Shown: positions 43,972 through 53,231 of the stretch, in pieces
Position numbering within the stretch: position 1 is the first letter of the stretch
Layout: each line of letters starts with the position of its first letter
Origin: Xanthomarina sp. F2636L
Lineage (GTDB): Bacteria; Bacteroidota; Bacteroidia; Flavobacteriales; Flavobacteriaceae
Direction: 5' to 3'
DNA length: 64,000 nt
Assembly: GCF_026410195.1 (NCBI RefSeq)
Contig: NZ_JAPMLM010000058.1
Coordinates: forward strand, 1-64,000
The notes under the pieces: generated by a model
Databases searched by the model: none
What the model was told of the DNA's origin: nothing
The model's input: only the letters and a program-made list of their open reading frames with translations
Translations under genes and position numbers: made by a program

Positions 43972-44709
43972 CTAAGAACTCCAAATTCTCCAAGCTTTGT
44001 CTGCTTGATAAATTAGCATTTGATATCCATTGATGGTGGTTGCATTTTTTGCTTTTCCAAACCGAAGAAATTTGGTTTCTTCTGGATTATAAATTAAGTC
44101 GAAGAGAATGTGTTTGTCTGTTATTGCTTGATATGGAATTTCTGGGCAATCATCCATATGAGGATGTGTGCCTAAAGGTGTGCAGTTAATAATTATTTGA
44201 TAATTCCTTATGTCGTTTTCTGTTAATAATGTATAGCTAAAATTTGTTTGTTTTGAAGGAGTTCTTGAAACAAAAGCGATTTCAATATTTAATTTTTTTA
44301 AAGCATAAGCTATGGCTTTGCTAGCTCCACCTGTTCCTAAAATAAGAGCTTTTTTATGATGAGATTTAAGATGAGGTTCTAACGATTTTTTAAACCCAAA
44401 ATAATCTGTATTATAGCCAGTAAGTTTCCCTTTCTTTGAAATTTTAATGGTATTGACTGCTCTAATTTTTTTTGCTTTTTTATTTAATTTATCTAAATAT
44501 GGAATGACTGATTCTTTATAAGGAATGGTGACATTTAAACCTTTTAAAGTGGGGTTTTTATTTATAACTTCTGGAAATTCATTAATGTTTTGAAGATCAA
44601 AATTTTCGTATGAAGTATTCATTATATCTTCATCTTTAAATTTCTTTTTAAAGTATTCCCTAGAAAAAGAATAGGAAATGTTTTTGCCAATAAGTCCAAA
44701 TTTATTCAT
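43972..44709 (-). CDS. aroE: Shikimate dehydrogenase
   Basis: 245 residues, slightly shorter than E. coli AroE, as usual for Bacteroidetes. It reduces 3-dehydroshikimate with NADPH. Motifs: FGLIGKNISYSFSREYFKKK (substrate Ser pair), LKGLNVTIPYKESVIPYLDK (catalytic Lys), AVNTIKISKKGKLTGYNTDY (Asn/Asp) and the NADP loop LILGTGGASKAIAYALKK. The C-terminal NGYQMLIYQADKAWRIW is normal. It overlaps the DUF368 gene upstream by eight bases, so the two are translationally coupled. Confidence 0.95.
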   Translation of the reverse strand: MNKFGLIGKNISYSFSREYFKKKFKDEDIMNTSYENFDLQNINEFPEVINKNPTLKGLNVTIPYKESVIPYLDKLNKKAKKIRAVNTIKISKKGKLTGYNTDYFGFKKSLEPHLKSHHKKALILGTGGASKAIAYALKKLNIEIAFVSRTPSKQTNFSYTLLTENDIRNYQIIINCTPLGTHPHMDDCPEIPYQAITDKHILFDLIYNPEETKFLRFGKAKNATTINGYQMLIYQADKAWRIWSS

Positions 44710-45721
44710 TTATTTTCCTAGTTTTTTTTCCATAGCTTTCCAAAGCTAAAACAATAACTATTCCCAGAATAATATAACCAATAGCTAAATACGTGTCAAT
44801 ATGAAGTTCAGGAATGTAACGTGTATAGTTTTCTATAATTTTATTTCCAGTAGAATCTAAAATAAATTGCCCATCCGCTTGAGTTTTAAAAAGAGTTTTT
44901 TTCCAAGGCCAAACCACTCCAAGAGATCCTATAATAAAGCCAATAATTGTAGAAATAGTAATGCTCTTATAATGTTTTAAAATATAATTTAAAATATGTG
45001 AAAAAGTAACCAGCCCAACGACAGAGCCTATTGTAAACACAGCTAGAACCTTTAGCATTCTAATGCGTTTTAAATTGTTTACAAAACTAAAATCACCTGT
45101 TATTATTTCAGCAAATGTATCATAAAGCGCATTTACGGAATCGACCAAGAGCAAAACATAATTGCCTAAAAGAATTAAAATAAATGAACCAGAAAAACCA
45201 GGTAATGTCATTCCTGAAACACTTATTATACCACAAAAGAACACAAACAATAGATTGTCGTTTTCTGTGGCTGGATCTAAAAAACTAATGCCTAGACCTA
45301 GAATAATTCCTATAATTAAAGATAGATATGTTTTGTAGTTCCAGTCTTTAAAATCTTTACTTATATAATAGATGGAACCGATTATCATTCCAAAAAACAC
45401 ACTCCAAATATATAGCTCGTAGTGTTTAATTAAATAATCTAATATTTTTGATATGCTAAAATAGCTTACAATCATTCCTAAGAATAATAAGCTTAAAAAG
45501 CGACCATTTATGTATTGAAAAAAGCTTTTAAAACGACCGTTTATAAAAAGTTTAAATGCTTTTCCATTAACCTTCTGTAAGGAATAAATAAACTCTTCAT
45601 AAAAACCTGCAACAAAAGCGACAACACCTCCAGACACACCAGGAACTTTATTAGCAGCTCCCATGCCAAGTCCTTTTAAGACTAAAAACAGTTTATCTTT
45701 AAATGTTCTGGTACTTTGCAT
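44702..45721 (-). CDS. DUF368 membrane protein (PopT-type polyprenyl-phosphate transporter), copy 2
   Basis: 339 residues with about nine TM helices. The family signature is GAANKVPGVSGGVVAFVAGF near the N-terminus and SGMTLPGFSGSFILILLGNY in mid-protein. DUF368 proteins were shown in 2022 to recycle undecaprenyl phosphate across the membrane (PopT); transfer of that role to Bacteroidetes is inference. This is the second of two tandem paralogues. Its start overlaps the previous stop by one base and its own stop overlaps aroE, giving a tight three-gene operon. Confidence 0.9.
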   Translation of the reverse strand: MQSTRTFKDKLFLVLKGLGMGAANKVPGVSGGVVAFVAGFYEEFIYSLQKVNGKAFKLFINGRFKSFFQYINGRFLSLLFLGMIVSYFSISKILDYLIKHYELYIWSVFFGMIIGSIYYISKDFKDWNYKTYLSLIIGIILGLGISFLDPATENDNLLFVFFCGIISVSGMTLPGFSGSFILILLGNYVLLLVDSVNALYDTFAEIITGDFSFVNNLKRIRMLKVLAVFTIGSVVGLVTFSHILNYILKHYKSITISTIIGFIIGSLGVVWPWKKTLFKTQADGQFILDSTGNKIIENYTRYIPELHIDTYLAIGYIILGIVIVLALESYGKKTRKINE

Positions 45722-46731
45722 TATGCTTTCTTACTGCCTACTTTTTCAAGAATAAAAATAGTTAAAAAACCAACAATAATAAGTACAATTGCTAAGTTTA
45801 ATTGTGAATTAACACCATTGTTTATAGTGGAATAAACAAAAGGCCAAACACTTTCTTCTGTTACAATTTTATAGGATTCGAAATCGTTAATTTGTTGTTG
45901 GTAAACTGAAAGCGTTCCTAAGTTTGAGATTTCAGAAAAAGTTACAGCCTGTCCTGTGGTATCATTTAAAACTGTAATCGATTGTTTCCATGGCCAAATT
46001 TTATTTAACGAGCCAATAATAAACCCTGTTAATAAAGCCAAAGTTGTATTGTAATAATGCTTAAAAAGCCATTTTAATACGCGACTAAAACTTAATAAAC
46101 CAACTATGGCTCCCAAGCCAAAAATGGCTATGCGTTTAAAATCCCAATCGTGTATGGCGTCGCTTAAGGTTTTATAGGCTCCGAGAATTACTAGAATAAA
46201 TGAACCTGATATTCCTGGTAAAATCATAGCACAAATAGCTATGGATCCAGCAATAAATAAAAACAATGGATTGCTGTTGCTTGCCATGGAAGGTAAGGTT
46301 GTTACGTAATAGGCTATAAAAGCACCAACAATTAAAGCAACAAAAGTAGATATGCTCCACTTGTTAATTTGTTTTCCAACAAAGAAAATACTGGCAATGA
46401 TGAGTCCAAAAAAGAAGGACCAGATTAAAATGGGATGTTGTTCAATTAAATATTTTGCTAACCTCATAAAAGAGGCGAAGCTGGTTAAAATACCAATTAA
46501 AAGCGCTAGAATAAAATTACCATTTAGTGCTTTCCAAAAGGGTTTTAAACCTTCCTTCCGAAGTATTTTTAAAAGAGAAATATTTACATTGCTTATAGTA
46601 GAAATAAGCTCCTCATAAATACCAGAGATAAGTGCGATAGTTCCTCCAGAAACTCCAGGGACAGCATCTGCTGCACCCATGGCAACGCCTTTTAGTGTTA
46701 TAAGGAAATAGTCTTTAAAACGTCTTTGCAT
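45721..46731 (-). CDS. DUF368 membrane protein (PopT-type polyprenyl-phosphate transporter), copy 1
   Basis: 336 residues, about nine TM helices. Signatures: GAADAVPGVSGGTIALISGI and CAMILPGISGSFILVILGAY, closely parallel to the next gene, so this is a tandem duplication. The family moves undecaprenyl-phosphate back to the cytoplasmic leaflet for reuse in peptidoglycan, LPS and capsule synthesis. A promoter lies 22 bases upstream and drives the DUF368-DUF368-aroE operon. Confidence 0.9.
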   Translation of the reverse strand: MQRRFKDYFLITLKGVAMGAADAVPGVSGGTIALISGIYEELISTISNVNISLLKILRKEGLKPFWKALNGNFILALLIGILTSFASFMRLAKYLIEQHPILIWSFFFGLIIASIFFVGKQINKWSISTFVALIVGAFIAYYVTTLPSMASNSNPLFLFIAGSIAICAMILPGISGSFILVILGAYKTLSDAIHDWDFKRIAIFGLGAIVGLLSFSRVLKWLFKHYYNTTLALLTGFIIGSLNKIWPWKQSITVLNDTTGQAVTFSEISNLGTLSVYQQQINDFESYKIVTEESVWPFVYSTINNGVNSQLNLAIVLIIVGFLTIFILEKVGSKKA

Positions 46732-46753
46732 GCTTGATTTATTATATAGAAGC

Positions 46754-46761
46754 CAAAGGTA
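46754..46761 (-). promoter_or_regulatory. -7 promoter element
   Basis: TACCTTTG on the minus strand, exact TAnnTTTG, 22 bases before the first DUF368 gene. Confidence 0.68.
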
Positions 46762-46784
46762 TATAAATTAAATTACACGTTTTA

Positions 46785-48173
46785 CTATTGTTTAGTTTTA
46801 AGCAAGGTTTTAATTTGACGTTTTTTATAGACTTTAGGAAAAAGCTCTTCTAGAATAAAAGCATATTCAATATTAAATCGCAAACCATTTTTCAAGTGAT
46901 ATTCTCCTTTTTCAGTTTCGTTTAATGTAAAGTATAAGCCAGCTAAGCGATATTCAATTTCAGCATTTTCTGGATAAAACTCTGAGGCTTGAAGTAAATT
47001 GAATACTGCTGCTTCTGGTTCACCAAGCTTTAGTAAAATATCTCCTCTTACCAGCCAGGTTTCTAATTCGTAGTTGCCTAATTCTAGAGCTTTTTTGTAA
47101 CCTCTTTCGGCTTCTTCTAGAAAGTTTAATCTAAAATTTAATTGTGCATATAGCTTCCAGTAAATGGCATTTTCAGAATCGATATTGATAGCTTTATTTA
47201 TATAATAAAGAGATTTTTTAAAATCCCCTTTTTTATTAAAAAACTTAGTAATAGCAGTCCAGCCTTTGTCTAATAAAGGATCTTCTTTTATGGTTTTAGT
47301 GTAATATTGAATAGCTAATTCGTCTTGACCCAATTTTTCATAACAATGCCCAATCCTTAATAGGGCAAATGATGTAGCATCATCTAATTTTAGGGTTAAT
47401 GAAAAAGCTTCTAGGGCATCTTCATAACGTTTTAGTTTTTCTAAAACCTTTCCTTTTTCAAGGTATGCACCTATGAAGGTGTCGTCTGAAATAATTGCAA
47501 AATCGAAAGCAGTTAATGCTTTTTCATATTCTTTTAGGGCGTAATATTGTTTCCCCAATTGATGCCAGGCAACTTCAGAATATGGGTTTTTATTTAAAAA
47601 CGTATTTAAATATTCTATGGCTTCATCATATTGATTTAAAAACTCGAAACAGTATATCATGTTATATAAGGCAGAATAATCGTCTAGATTTTCTTCCATA
47701 CATTTCATGAAATAATATTTGGCCTCCTCAAACTTATCTAGAAACAAATACTCCATACCTATTAATGAATAAATATCTTGATTGTCTTCTGTTAGTTCCA
47801 ATGCCTTTTTTAAAACATGAATGGCTTTTTTGTGATTATCCTTTTTAGAAAAAATATTGGCTTTTTGAATATAGATTTCTTCATTGTGAGGCTCTAATTC
47901 GTATAATTCATTAAGTAATGTGTCTGCCTCATTAAGCTTGTCTTCAAAAACATAAATTTCAATTCTAAAAAGTTTTAAATTAGTAGAGTCTGGATGTTGT
48001 TGTAGTCCTAATTTGATTGCTTTTTTGGCAAGCGAAATCTTACCTAAGGTTAGGTAATGATGAATAATATTCTCAAATTCTTCCGAGTCGAAAAACAACA
48101 CATGATTTGTTTTCAGCATAGACTCAAACTTTGTAAGAGGTAAATTATTATTGTTGTTGGGACTAAACTCCAT
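46785..48173 (-). CDS. Tetratricopeptide repeat protein
   Basis: 462 residues from ATG 48173; a GTG two codons earlier is less likely. No signal peptide. It holds about ten TPR units; clear ones include YIQKANIFSKKDNHKKAIHV, AWHQLGKQYYALKEYEKALT, GAYLEKGKVLEKLKRYEDAL and ALLRIGHCYEKLGQDELAIQ. TPR proteins are protein-binding scaffolds; there is no catalytic domain and no clue to the partner. It lies between an aminotransferase and the DUF368 operon, with its own start region but no exact -7 match. Confidence 0.9.
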   Translation of the reverse strand: MEFSPNNNNNLPLTKFESMLKTNHVLFFDSEEFENIIHHYLTLGKISLAKKAIKLGLQQHPDSTNLKLFRIEIYVFEDKLNEADTLLNELYELEPHNEEIYIQKANIFSKKDNHKKAIHVLKKALELTEDNQDIYSLIGMEYLFLDKFEEAKYYFMKCMEENLDDYSALYNMIYCFEFLNQYDEAIEYLNTFLNKNPYSEVAWHQLGKQYYALKEYEKALTAFDFAIISDDTFIGAYLEKGKVLEKLKRYEDALEAFSLTLKLDDATSFALLRIGHCYEKLGQDELAIQYYTKTIKEDPLLDKGWTAITKFFNKKGDFKKSLYYINKAINIDSENAIYWKLYAQLNFRLNFLEEAERGYKKALELGNYELETWLVRGDILLKLGEPEAAVFNLLQASEFYPENAEIEYRLAGLYFTLNETEKGEYHLKNGLRFNIEYAFILEELFPKVYKKRQIKTLLKTKQ

Positions 48174-48299
48174 AAGCACATTTATATGGTTAACAGTACT
48201 AAATGTAACGTACTATTTGATTTTTATGATAAAACTGGTCAAATCTTTTTAACAAAGTAATCAACATCTTAGACGAAATTGGTGTTTTCTAGTTGATTA

Positions 48300-49502
48300 T
48301 CAGAGGTTTGATTGGCTGTGTTTTTCTTGAATGTTATCTAAAACTTTTAGGATTATTTTGCAGCCTTCTATGATTTCTTCTTTAGAAATGGTCAATGGAG
48401 GTGTTATTCTAATGGCTTTAGGTTCAAAAAGCAACCAAAACAGGATGAGTCCTTCGTCTTGACAGCCTAGAATAATTTCATTTGTAATCTCAGCCGAAGG
48501 TGTTATAATTGCGAGCATGAGCCCTTTTCCTCGAATGCCTAAAATTAAAGGATGAACCAAATGCTTTTTAAAAAGTTGTTCTTTTTCAAGAGTTTCAGCT
48601 ATTAAATTGCTTTTAGTAACTTCTTTTAAAGTAGCTAAGGCTGCAGCAGCAATTACTGGATGTCCACCAAAAGTTGTAATGTGTCCTAACTTAGGATTGT
48701 CTTGTAAAAGATCCATTAATTTTGCTGAAGCTGTAAAAGCTCCTATTGGCAAACCTCCACCTAAACCTTTTCCAGTAACTAGAATATCTGGTACACAATT
48801 ATAGTGTTCAAAACCGAATAATTTTCCAGTTCTACCAATTCCTGGTTGAATTTCATCTAAAACTAATAGCGCTCCAACTTTATCGCAGCGTTCTCTTACT
48901 TTTTCTAAATAATGATCTTTAGGCTCTATGAATCCGGCTCCACCTTGTATGGTTTCTAAGATCACACAGGCTGTTTTCTTAGTGATTTTTCTTAAATCAT
49001 CTTCGTTATTAAATTCAATAAACGACACGTCGGGTAACAAAGGTCTAAAAGCCCTTTTACGCTCTTCGAAACCCATAACGCTCATCGAGCCCATAGTATT
49101 TCCATGATAGGCGTTTTTGGCTGAAATAATACCACTTCTGCCAGTAGCACGCTTTGCTAATTTTAAAGCGCCTTCAATAGCTTCGGTACCTGAATTGGTT
49201 AAATAAGTTTTTTCTAGATTATTAGGTAAATGTTTGGCTAATAATTTTGTGAGTTCTACTGCAGGTTCTTGAATATATTCGCCGTAAACCATAACATGTA
49301 AATACTTGTCTAATTGGTCTTTGATGGCTGAAACTACTTTTGGGTGACCATGACCTAAAGTACATGCTGAAACCCCTGCAACAAAATCTAGATATGCTTT
49401 ATTGTCTATATCATAAATATAAGAACCTTTGGCATGAGAGACTTTCATTGCCAATGGATGAGGAGAAGTTTGTGCCTGATATTTTAAGAAATCTACAGCC
49501 AT
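48300..49502 (-). CDS. Class III aminotransferase (acetylornithine/ornithine aminotransferase-like)
   Basis: 400 residues, class III PLP fold. GAYIYD-like GSYIYDIDNKAYLDFVAGVS, then LTNSGTEAIEGALKLAKRAT (cofactor phosphate), AYHGNTMGSMSVMGF, VLDEIQPGIGRTGKLFGFEH (Asp that pairs with the pyridine N) and the PLP lysine in VTGKGLGGGLPIGAF. Subfamily cannot be fixed: candidates are acetylornithine, ornithine or 4-aminobutyrate aminotransferase. Its ATG immediately follows the OstA-like stop, so the two are one operon although functionally unrelated. Confidence 0.9.
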   Translation of the reverse strand: MAVDFLKYQAQTSPHPLAMKVSHAKGSYIYDIDNKAYLDFVAGVSACTLGHGHPKVVSAIKDQLDKYLHVMVYGEYIQEPAVELTKLLAKHLPNNLEKTYLTNSGTEAIEGALKLAKRATGRSGIISAKNAYHGNTMGSMSVMGFEERKRAFRPLLPDVSFIEFNNEDDLRKITKKTACVILETIQGGAGFIEPKDHYLEKVRERCDKVGALLVLDEIQPGIGRTGKLFGFEHYNCVPDILVTGKGLGGGLPIGAFTASAKLMDLLQDNPKLGHITTFGGHPVIAAAALATLKEVTKSNLIAETLEKEQLFKKHLVHPLILGIRGKGLMLAIITPSAEITNEIILGCQDEGLILFWLLFEPKAIRITPPLTISKEEIIEGCKIILKVLDNIQEKHSQSNL

Positions 49503-49503
49503 T

Positions 49504-51345
49504 TTAGTTACCAGATTCTTTAATCATGGGTTTTTTGTTATCTTTTTTAAGTTGCATACTATCCATAATTGCTTGAGGAACATGTCTAGCAGCTTTCGAT
49601 CGCTTTTTCTTAGTGTTGTCTACGCCCTTTTTTACATCTTTGTTTGGTTTGGGTTCTTCAGATTTTTCTGCTTTTTCAATACGCCCAATCATACTTTCAT
49701 CAAAAAACTCTTCTTGAGGCACATAATCATCTAGGCCTTTAATTTTTGGTAAATTTAAAGGTGGATCGTCGCTAAATAAGTCTTCTACACTTTTTGGTCT
49801 TTCTTCATCTCGCCAATCGAAACCTCTTAATTTTCTAGCATTCTTTGGGAAATCATCTTCAGGATAGGTTTTCGCATCAACTTGATTATAACGGTTGTAT
49901 TGTTCAATTTGGCCATCGGCAAAAAAGATGGAAATACTTCCGGATTTAGCTTTGTCTATACCAATAAGTTCTTGTTCTTCGTTTCTGGCATAGAAGATGG
50001 ATTCAGCATTTTTTATGATATCGACTTGATTTAAATTGTTTTCATCGTCAAACAAACCAATAAGTCTTTTTCCTAAAATTTGATTATAGCCATCTTCACT
50101 AATCGTGTCTTTGCTTATTAGAAAGGCATCATAAAAAACAATTAATGAATCCAGTTTTTCGGTTTTAGGATTTGATTGAATATGAATGGTGTCTCCTGTT
50201 ATTTGATTTTCTAAATTCCAAATTATAGGTCTTCTTTTAACAGCAAAAGCATCTTTTGGCGCCAATCTAGAAAGGTTGATAAGTTGCGTTAAGCCTGTTT
50301 GATGATTAATATGAATGGAATCTGCTTTCCCACTCATATCAGATTTATACATTTTGGTATTTCTGAAGGCTCTAGTAATTCTATTATCTGGTTTCCCTGT
50401 AACCATTAAGGTGTCTGCATGTATATAAACAGAATCTCTTTCTTGAACTGAAATAGCCAGAGCTCTTTTAGTTATAAAAACAGAATCTTTCTCTTTGTAA
50501 ACTTCGGCATAATGCCCTTTAATAATACTTTTATTAATGGTATCTGTAACTGTTATATTGTTGGTTGCCGAAGCAAAACTTCTTGTGTTATCAAAGTACA
50601 TGCTATCACCTTCAAACACACGATTGTCGTATTCAATCTTAGTTTTTTTAATGCCATAACCTGTTTTGTTTTCAGTATCGTAAAAACCTTTTTCGCAATA
50701 GGTTTTACTCTCATCGGTTACTATAGTTGAAGGACCATATAAATAAGCATAGCCGCTCTCTGAATAAAAATCTAAATGATTGGTATTGATTTTATAATCA
50801 GGATGTGTTAAAACCACATTATTTACAAACTGGTATTTTTTTGCATCCATATAGTAACGTCCAATTCTACTTGTAATAGTTCCTGAAGAATCACGAACTA
50901 CTTGACCACCACTTTTATAGTAAGACTGTTGTTTAGCCCGATCAAAATATAAGGTGTCTGTGGTTAAGGTCGAATTTGGTTCAGTAAGAATAACATTTCC
51001 ACTGGCAAAAGCTAATTTGGTTTTACCGCTGTATTCTAAATATTTGGCAGTCATATTAATAGTGTCTCCCTGAATCATTTTTACGTTTCCATAAGCTTCA
51101 ATAAAATCCTCGTTGCTATAAAGTAACGCTTGATCGCAATACATATTTACACCTTCATGAAGGACATGAATTTGTTGCGAATCGTCTCTGGTCATGACTT
51201 TTAATCCAGGTGCCTCTTCCTCTTTAAACTCGAGAAATCCAGAGTATTTAATTTCTATACGTTTTTGTTCTTGGGCAAAAGAAAGCCCTAAGAATAAAAG
51301 GCAAAAGAAAAAGCTAAGTAAGTTCTGACTTGGTTGTTGCAACAT
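49504..51345 (-). CDS. OstA-like (LptA-type) LPS transport protein
   Basis: 613 residues. Signal peptide LLSFFFCLLFLGLSFAQEQK. It has several OstA/LptA beta-jellyroll segments: HVLHEGVNMYCDQALLYSNE, MTAKYLEYSGKTKLAFASGN and SIIKGHYAEVYKEKDSVFIT. LptA-type proteins form the periplasmic bridge that carries LPS to the outer membrane; Bacteroidetes OstA-like proteins are much longer than E. coli LptA. A basic C-terminal tail (KKRSKAARHV) follows an acidic Pro-rich stretch. It fits the LPS-synthesis genes elsewhere in the window. Confidence 0.88.
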   Translation of the reverse strand: MLQQPSQNLLSFFFCLLFLGLSFAQEQKRIEIKYSGFLEFKEEEAPGLKVMTRDDSQQIHVLHEGVNMYCDQALLYSNEDFIEAYGNVKMIQGDTINMTAKYLEYSGKTKLAFASGNVILTEPNSTLTTDTLYFDRAKQQSYYKSGGQVVRDSSGTITSRIGRYYMDAKKYQFVNNVVLTHPDYKINTNHLDFYSESGYAYLYGPSTIVTDESKTYCEKGFYDTENKTGYGIKKTKIEYDNRVFEGDSMYFDNTRSFASATNNITVTDTINKSIIKGHYAEVYKEKDSVFITKRALAISVQERDSVYIHADTLMVTGKPDNRITRAFRNTKMYKSDMSGKADSIHINHQTGLTQLINLSRLAPKDAFAVKRRPIIWNLENQITGDTIHIQSNPKTEKLDSLIVFYDAFLISKDTISEDGYNQILGKRLIGLFDDENNLNQVDIIKNAESIFYARNEEQELIGIDKAKSGSISIFFADGQIEQYNRYNQVDAKTYPEDDFPKNARKLRGFDWRDEERPKSVEDLFSDDPPLNLPKIKGLDDYVPQEEFFDESMIGRIEKAEKSEEPKPNKDVKKGVDNTKKKRSKAARHVPQAIMDSMQLKKDNKKPMIKESGN

Positions 51346-51358
51346 TTTAAATTTTGTA

Positions 51359-51366
51359 CAAAAATA
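51359..51366 (-). promoter_or_regulatory. -7 promoter element
   Basis: TATTTTTG on the minus strand, exact TAnnTTTG, 13 bases before the OstA-like ATG. Confidence 0.68.
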
Positions 51367-51409
51367 ATGATTAATATGTACTGTTGTATTGCATTAGGAT
51401 ATTTTTAAT

Positions 51410-51446
51410 AGAAAAGACCTTTCAGATTAAATAACATGAAAGGTCT
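51410..51446 (-). terminator. Rho-independent terminator of purA
   Basis: AGACCTTTCA / TGAAAGGTCT, a perfect 10-bp stem, followed on the minus strand by TTTTC. It lies 24 bases after the purA stop and before the OstA-like promoter. Confidence 0.8.
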
Positions 51447-51469
51447 AATGATATAATTTTGTAGAGTAG

Positions 51470-52741
51470 TTACCTAAAAATAGTCTGTTTTCTATCTGGC
51501 CCAACCGAAACCACATGGATAGGGATTTCTAATTCTTTTTCAAGGAACGCTATGTAGTCGTTTAATTCTTTCGGGAATTGAGACGTTTCTGTCATTTTAG
51601 TTAAATCCTCTTTCCAACCTTTAAATTCTGTGTAAATAGGTTTTAGATTTTCGGGTTCAATATTATAAGGTAGATGAGTAATAGTTTCACCTTTATAGTT
51701 ATAAGCTGTACATACTTTTAACGACTTGAATCCTGAAAGCACATCGCCTTTCATCATCATTAATTTAGTCACACCGTTTACCTGACAAGCATACTTTAAA
51801 GCAATTAAGTCTAGCCAACCACAACGTCTCCCACGACCGGTAACTGCTCCAAATTCATTACCAATTTTAGCCATTTTCTCTCCAACTTCGTCAAATAATT
51901 CGGTAGGGAAAGGTCCGGAACCAACACGAGTTGTGTAGGCTTTAAAAATGCCATATACTTCGCCAATTTGATTTGGGGCTACACCTAAGCCTGTACAAGC
52001 TCCAGCCGCTGTTGTGTTGCTTGAAGTAACAAAAGGGTATGTTCCAAAATCAATATCTAATAAAGAGCCTTGAGCGCCTTCAGCTAAGATAGATTTTCCA
52101 GATTTTTGAGCTTGATATAAATATTCTTCAGAATCTATAAATTTTAAAGATTTTAAAACTTTCACTGCTTCAAAAAATTCAGTTTCCATTTCGTCCAAAT
52201 TGTATTGGACATCAACATTGTAGAATTTTATCATAGCTTCATGCTTGTCTGCAAGCGCACGATATTTATCTTTCCAGTCTGATAATTCTAAATCGCCAAC
52301 TCGAATACCATTTCTACCAGTTTTATCCATATAAGTTGGTCCAATACCTTTTAAAGTAGAACCAATTTTAGCTTTTCCTTTTGAAGCTTCGCTGGCCGCA
52401 TCTAACAGTCTATGAGTTGGAAGAATAACGTGTGCTTTTCTGGAAATAATTAGTTTGGTTTTATAATCGATATCAAATTGGTTTAGACCTTCTAATTCTT
52501 TAGCAAAAACCACAGGATCTATAACCACTCCATTACCAATAACATTGGTTGATTCTTTATGGAAAATTCCTGAAGGAATAGTTCTTAAAACATGTTTTAT
52601 GCCATCAAATTCAAGCGTATGCCCAGCATTTGGTCCACCTTGAAAACGTGCAATAATATTGTAGTTGGAGGTAAGAACATCAACAATTTTTCCTTTGCCT
52701 TCGTCTCCCCATTGTAGTCCTAGTAGTAAATCTACTGCCAT
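51470..52741 (-). CDS. purA: Adenylosuccinate synthase
   Basis: 423 residues, full length. It joins IMP and Asp using GTP in the first committed step to AMP. Motifs: LLGLQWGDEGKGKIVDVLTS (P-loop GDEGKGK), ARFQGGPNAGHTLEF, STLKGIGPTYMDKTGRNGIR, GAQGSLLDIDFGTYPFVTSS and TGRGRRCGWLDLIALKYACQ. The start is ten bases after the Fur-like stop, so purA is in an operon with that regulator. Adenylosuccinate synthases are known to be inhibited by ppGpp, which is made by the next gene upstream. Confidence 0.97.
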   Translation of the reverse strand: MAVDLLLGLQWGDEGKGKIVDVLTSNYNIIARFQGGPNAGHTLEFDGIKHVLRTIPSGIFHKESTNVIGNGVVIDPVVFAKELEGLNQFDIDYKTKLIISRKAHVILPTHRLLDAASEASKGKAKIGSTLKGIGPTYMDKTGRNGIRVGDLELSDWKDKYRALADKHEAMIKFYNVDVQYNLDEMETEFFEAVKVLKSLKFIDSEEYLYQAQKSGKSILAEGAQGSLLDIDFGTYPFVTSSNTTAAGACTGLGVAPNQIGEVYGIFKAYTTRVGSGPFPTELFDEVGEKMAKIGNEFGAVTGRGRRCGWLDLIALKYACQVNGVTKLMMMKGDVLSGFKSLKVCTAYNYKGETITHLPYNIEPENLKPIYTEFKGWKEDLTKMTETSQFPKELNDYIAFLEKELEIPIHVVSVGPDRKQTIFR

Positions 52742-52751
52742 TTTAAATAAG

Positions 52752-53204
52752 TTATTTGGTTGTTTTTTTGTTGCCGTAAAAGTAGAGTGAATGGTTTGTG
52801 ATTTCTATATCAAAAACTTCTTCGATTGTTTTTTTAATGCTTTGGATTCTTGGATCGCAAAACTCGATAACTTCACCTGTATCTGTTAAAATTACATGAT
52901 CGTGTTGTTTATCGAAATATGATTTTTCGTAATGCGCTTGATTTTTACCAAATTGGTGTTTTCTAACCAAACCACATTCCAATAGTAATTCTATGGTATT
53001 ATAAAGCGTAGCACGAGATACACGATACTTTTTGTTTTTCATACTAAGGTATAAAGACTCAATATCGAAATGTTCTTCGCTATTATAAATTTCTTGTAAA
53101 ATGGCGTAACGCTCTGGTGTTTTACGATGACTTTTTTGTTCTAAAAAGGTTGTAAATACGTTTTTTACAATTTCCTGATTTTTTATATCTGTTTTTAAAC
53201 TCAT
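52752..53204 (-). CDS. Fur-family transcriptional regulator
   Basis: 150 residues. The N-terminal winged helix ([40 protein letters not shown]) and the dimer/metal domain ([20 protein letters not shown]) match Fur. The C-terminal CxxC structural-zinc motifs are absent, and only the HDH-type site is left, so metal specificity (iron, zinc or none) cannot be told. It is cotranscribed with purA. Exact TAnnTTTG lies ten bases upstream, just after the relA/spoT stop. Confidence 0.93.
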   Translation of the reverse strand: MSLKTDIKNQEIVKNVFTTFLEQKSHRKTPERYAILQEIYNSEEHFDIESLYLSMKNKKYRVSRATLYNTIELLLECGLVRKHQFGKNQAHYEKSYFDKQHDHVILTDTGEVIEFCDPRIQSIKKTIEEVFDIEITNHSLYFYGNKKTTK

Positions 53205-53214
53205 AATTCAATTG

Positions 53215-53222
53215 CAAATTTA
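53215..53222 (-). promoter_or_regulatory. -7 promoter element
   Basis: TAAATTTG on the minus strand, exact TAnnTTTG, ten bases before the Fur-like ATG. It would produce a very short leader. Confidence 0.7.
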
Positions 53223-53231
53223 CATTAAATT

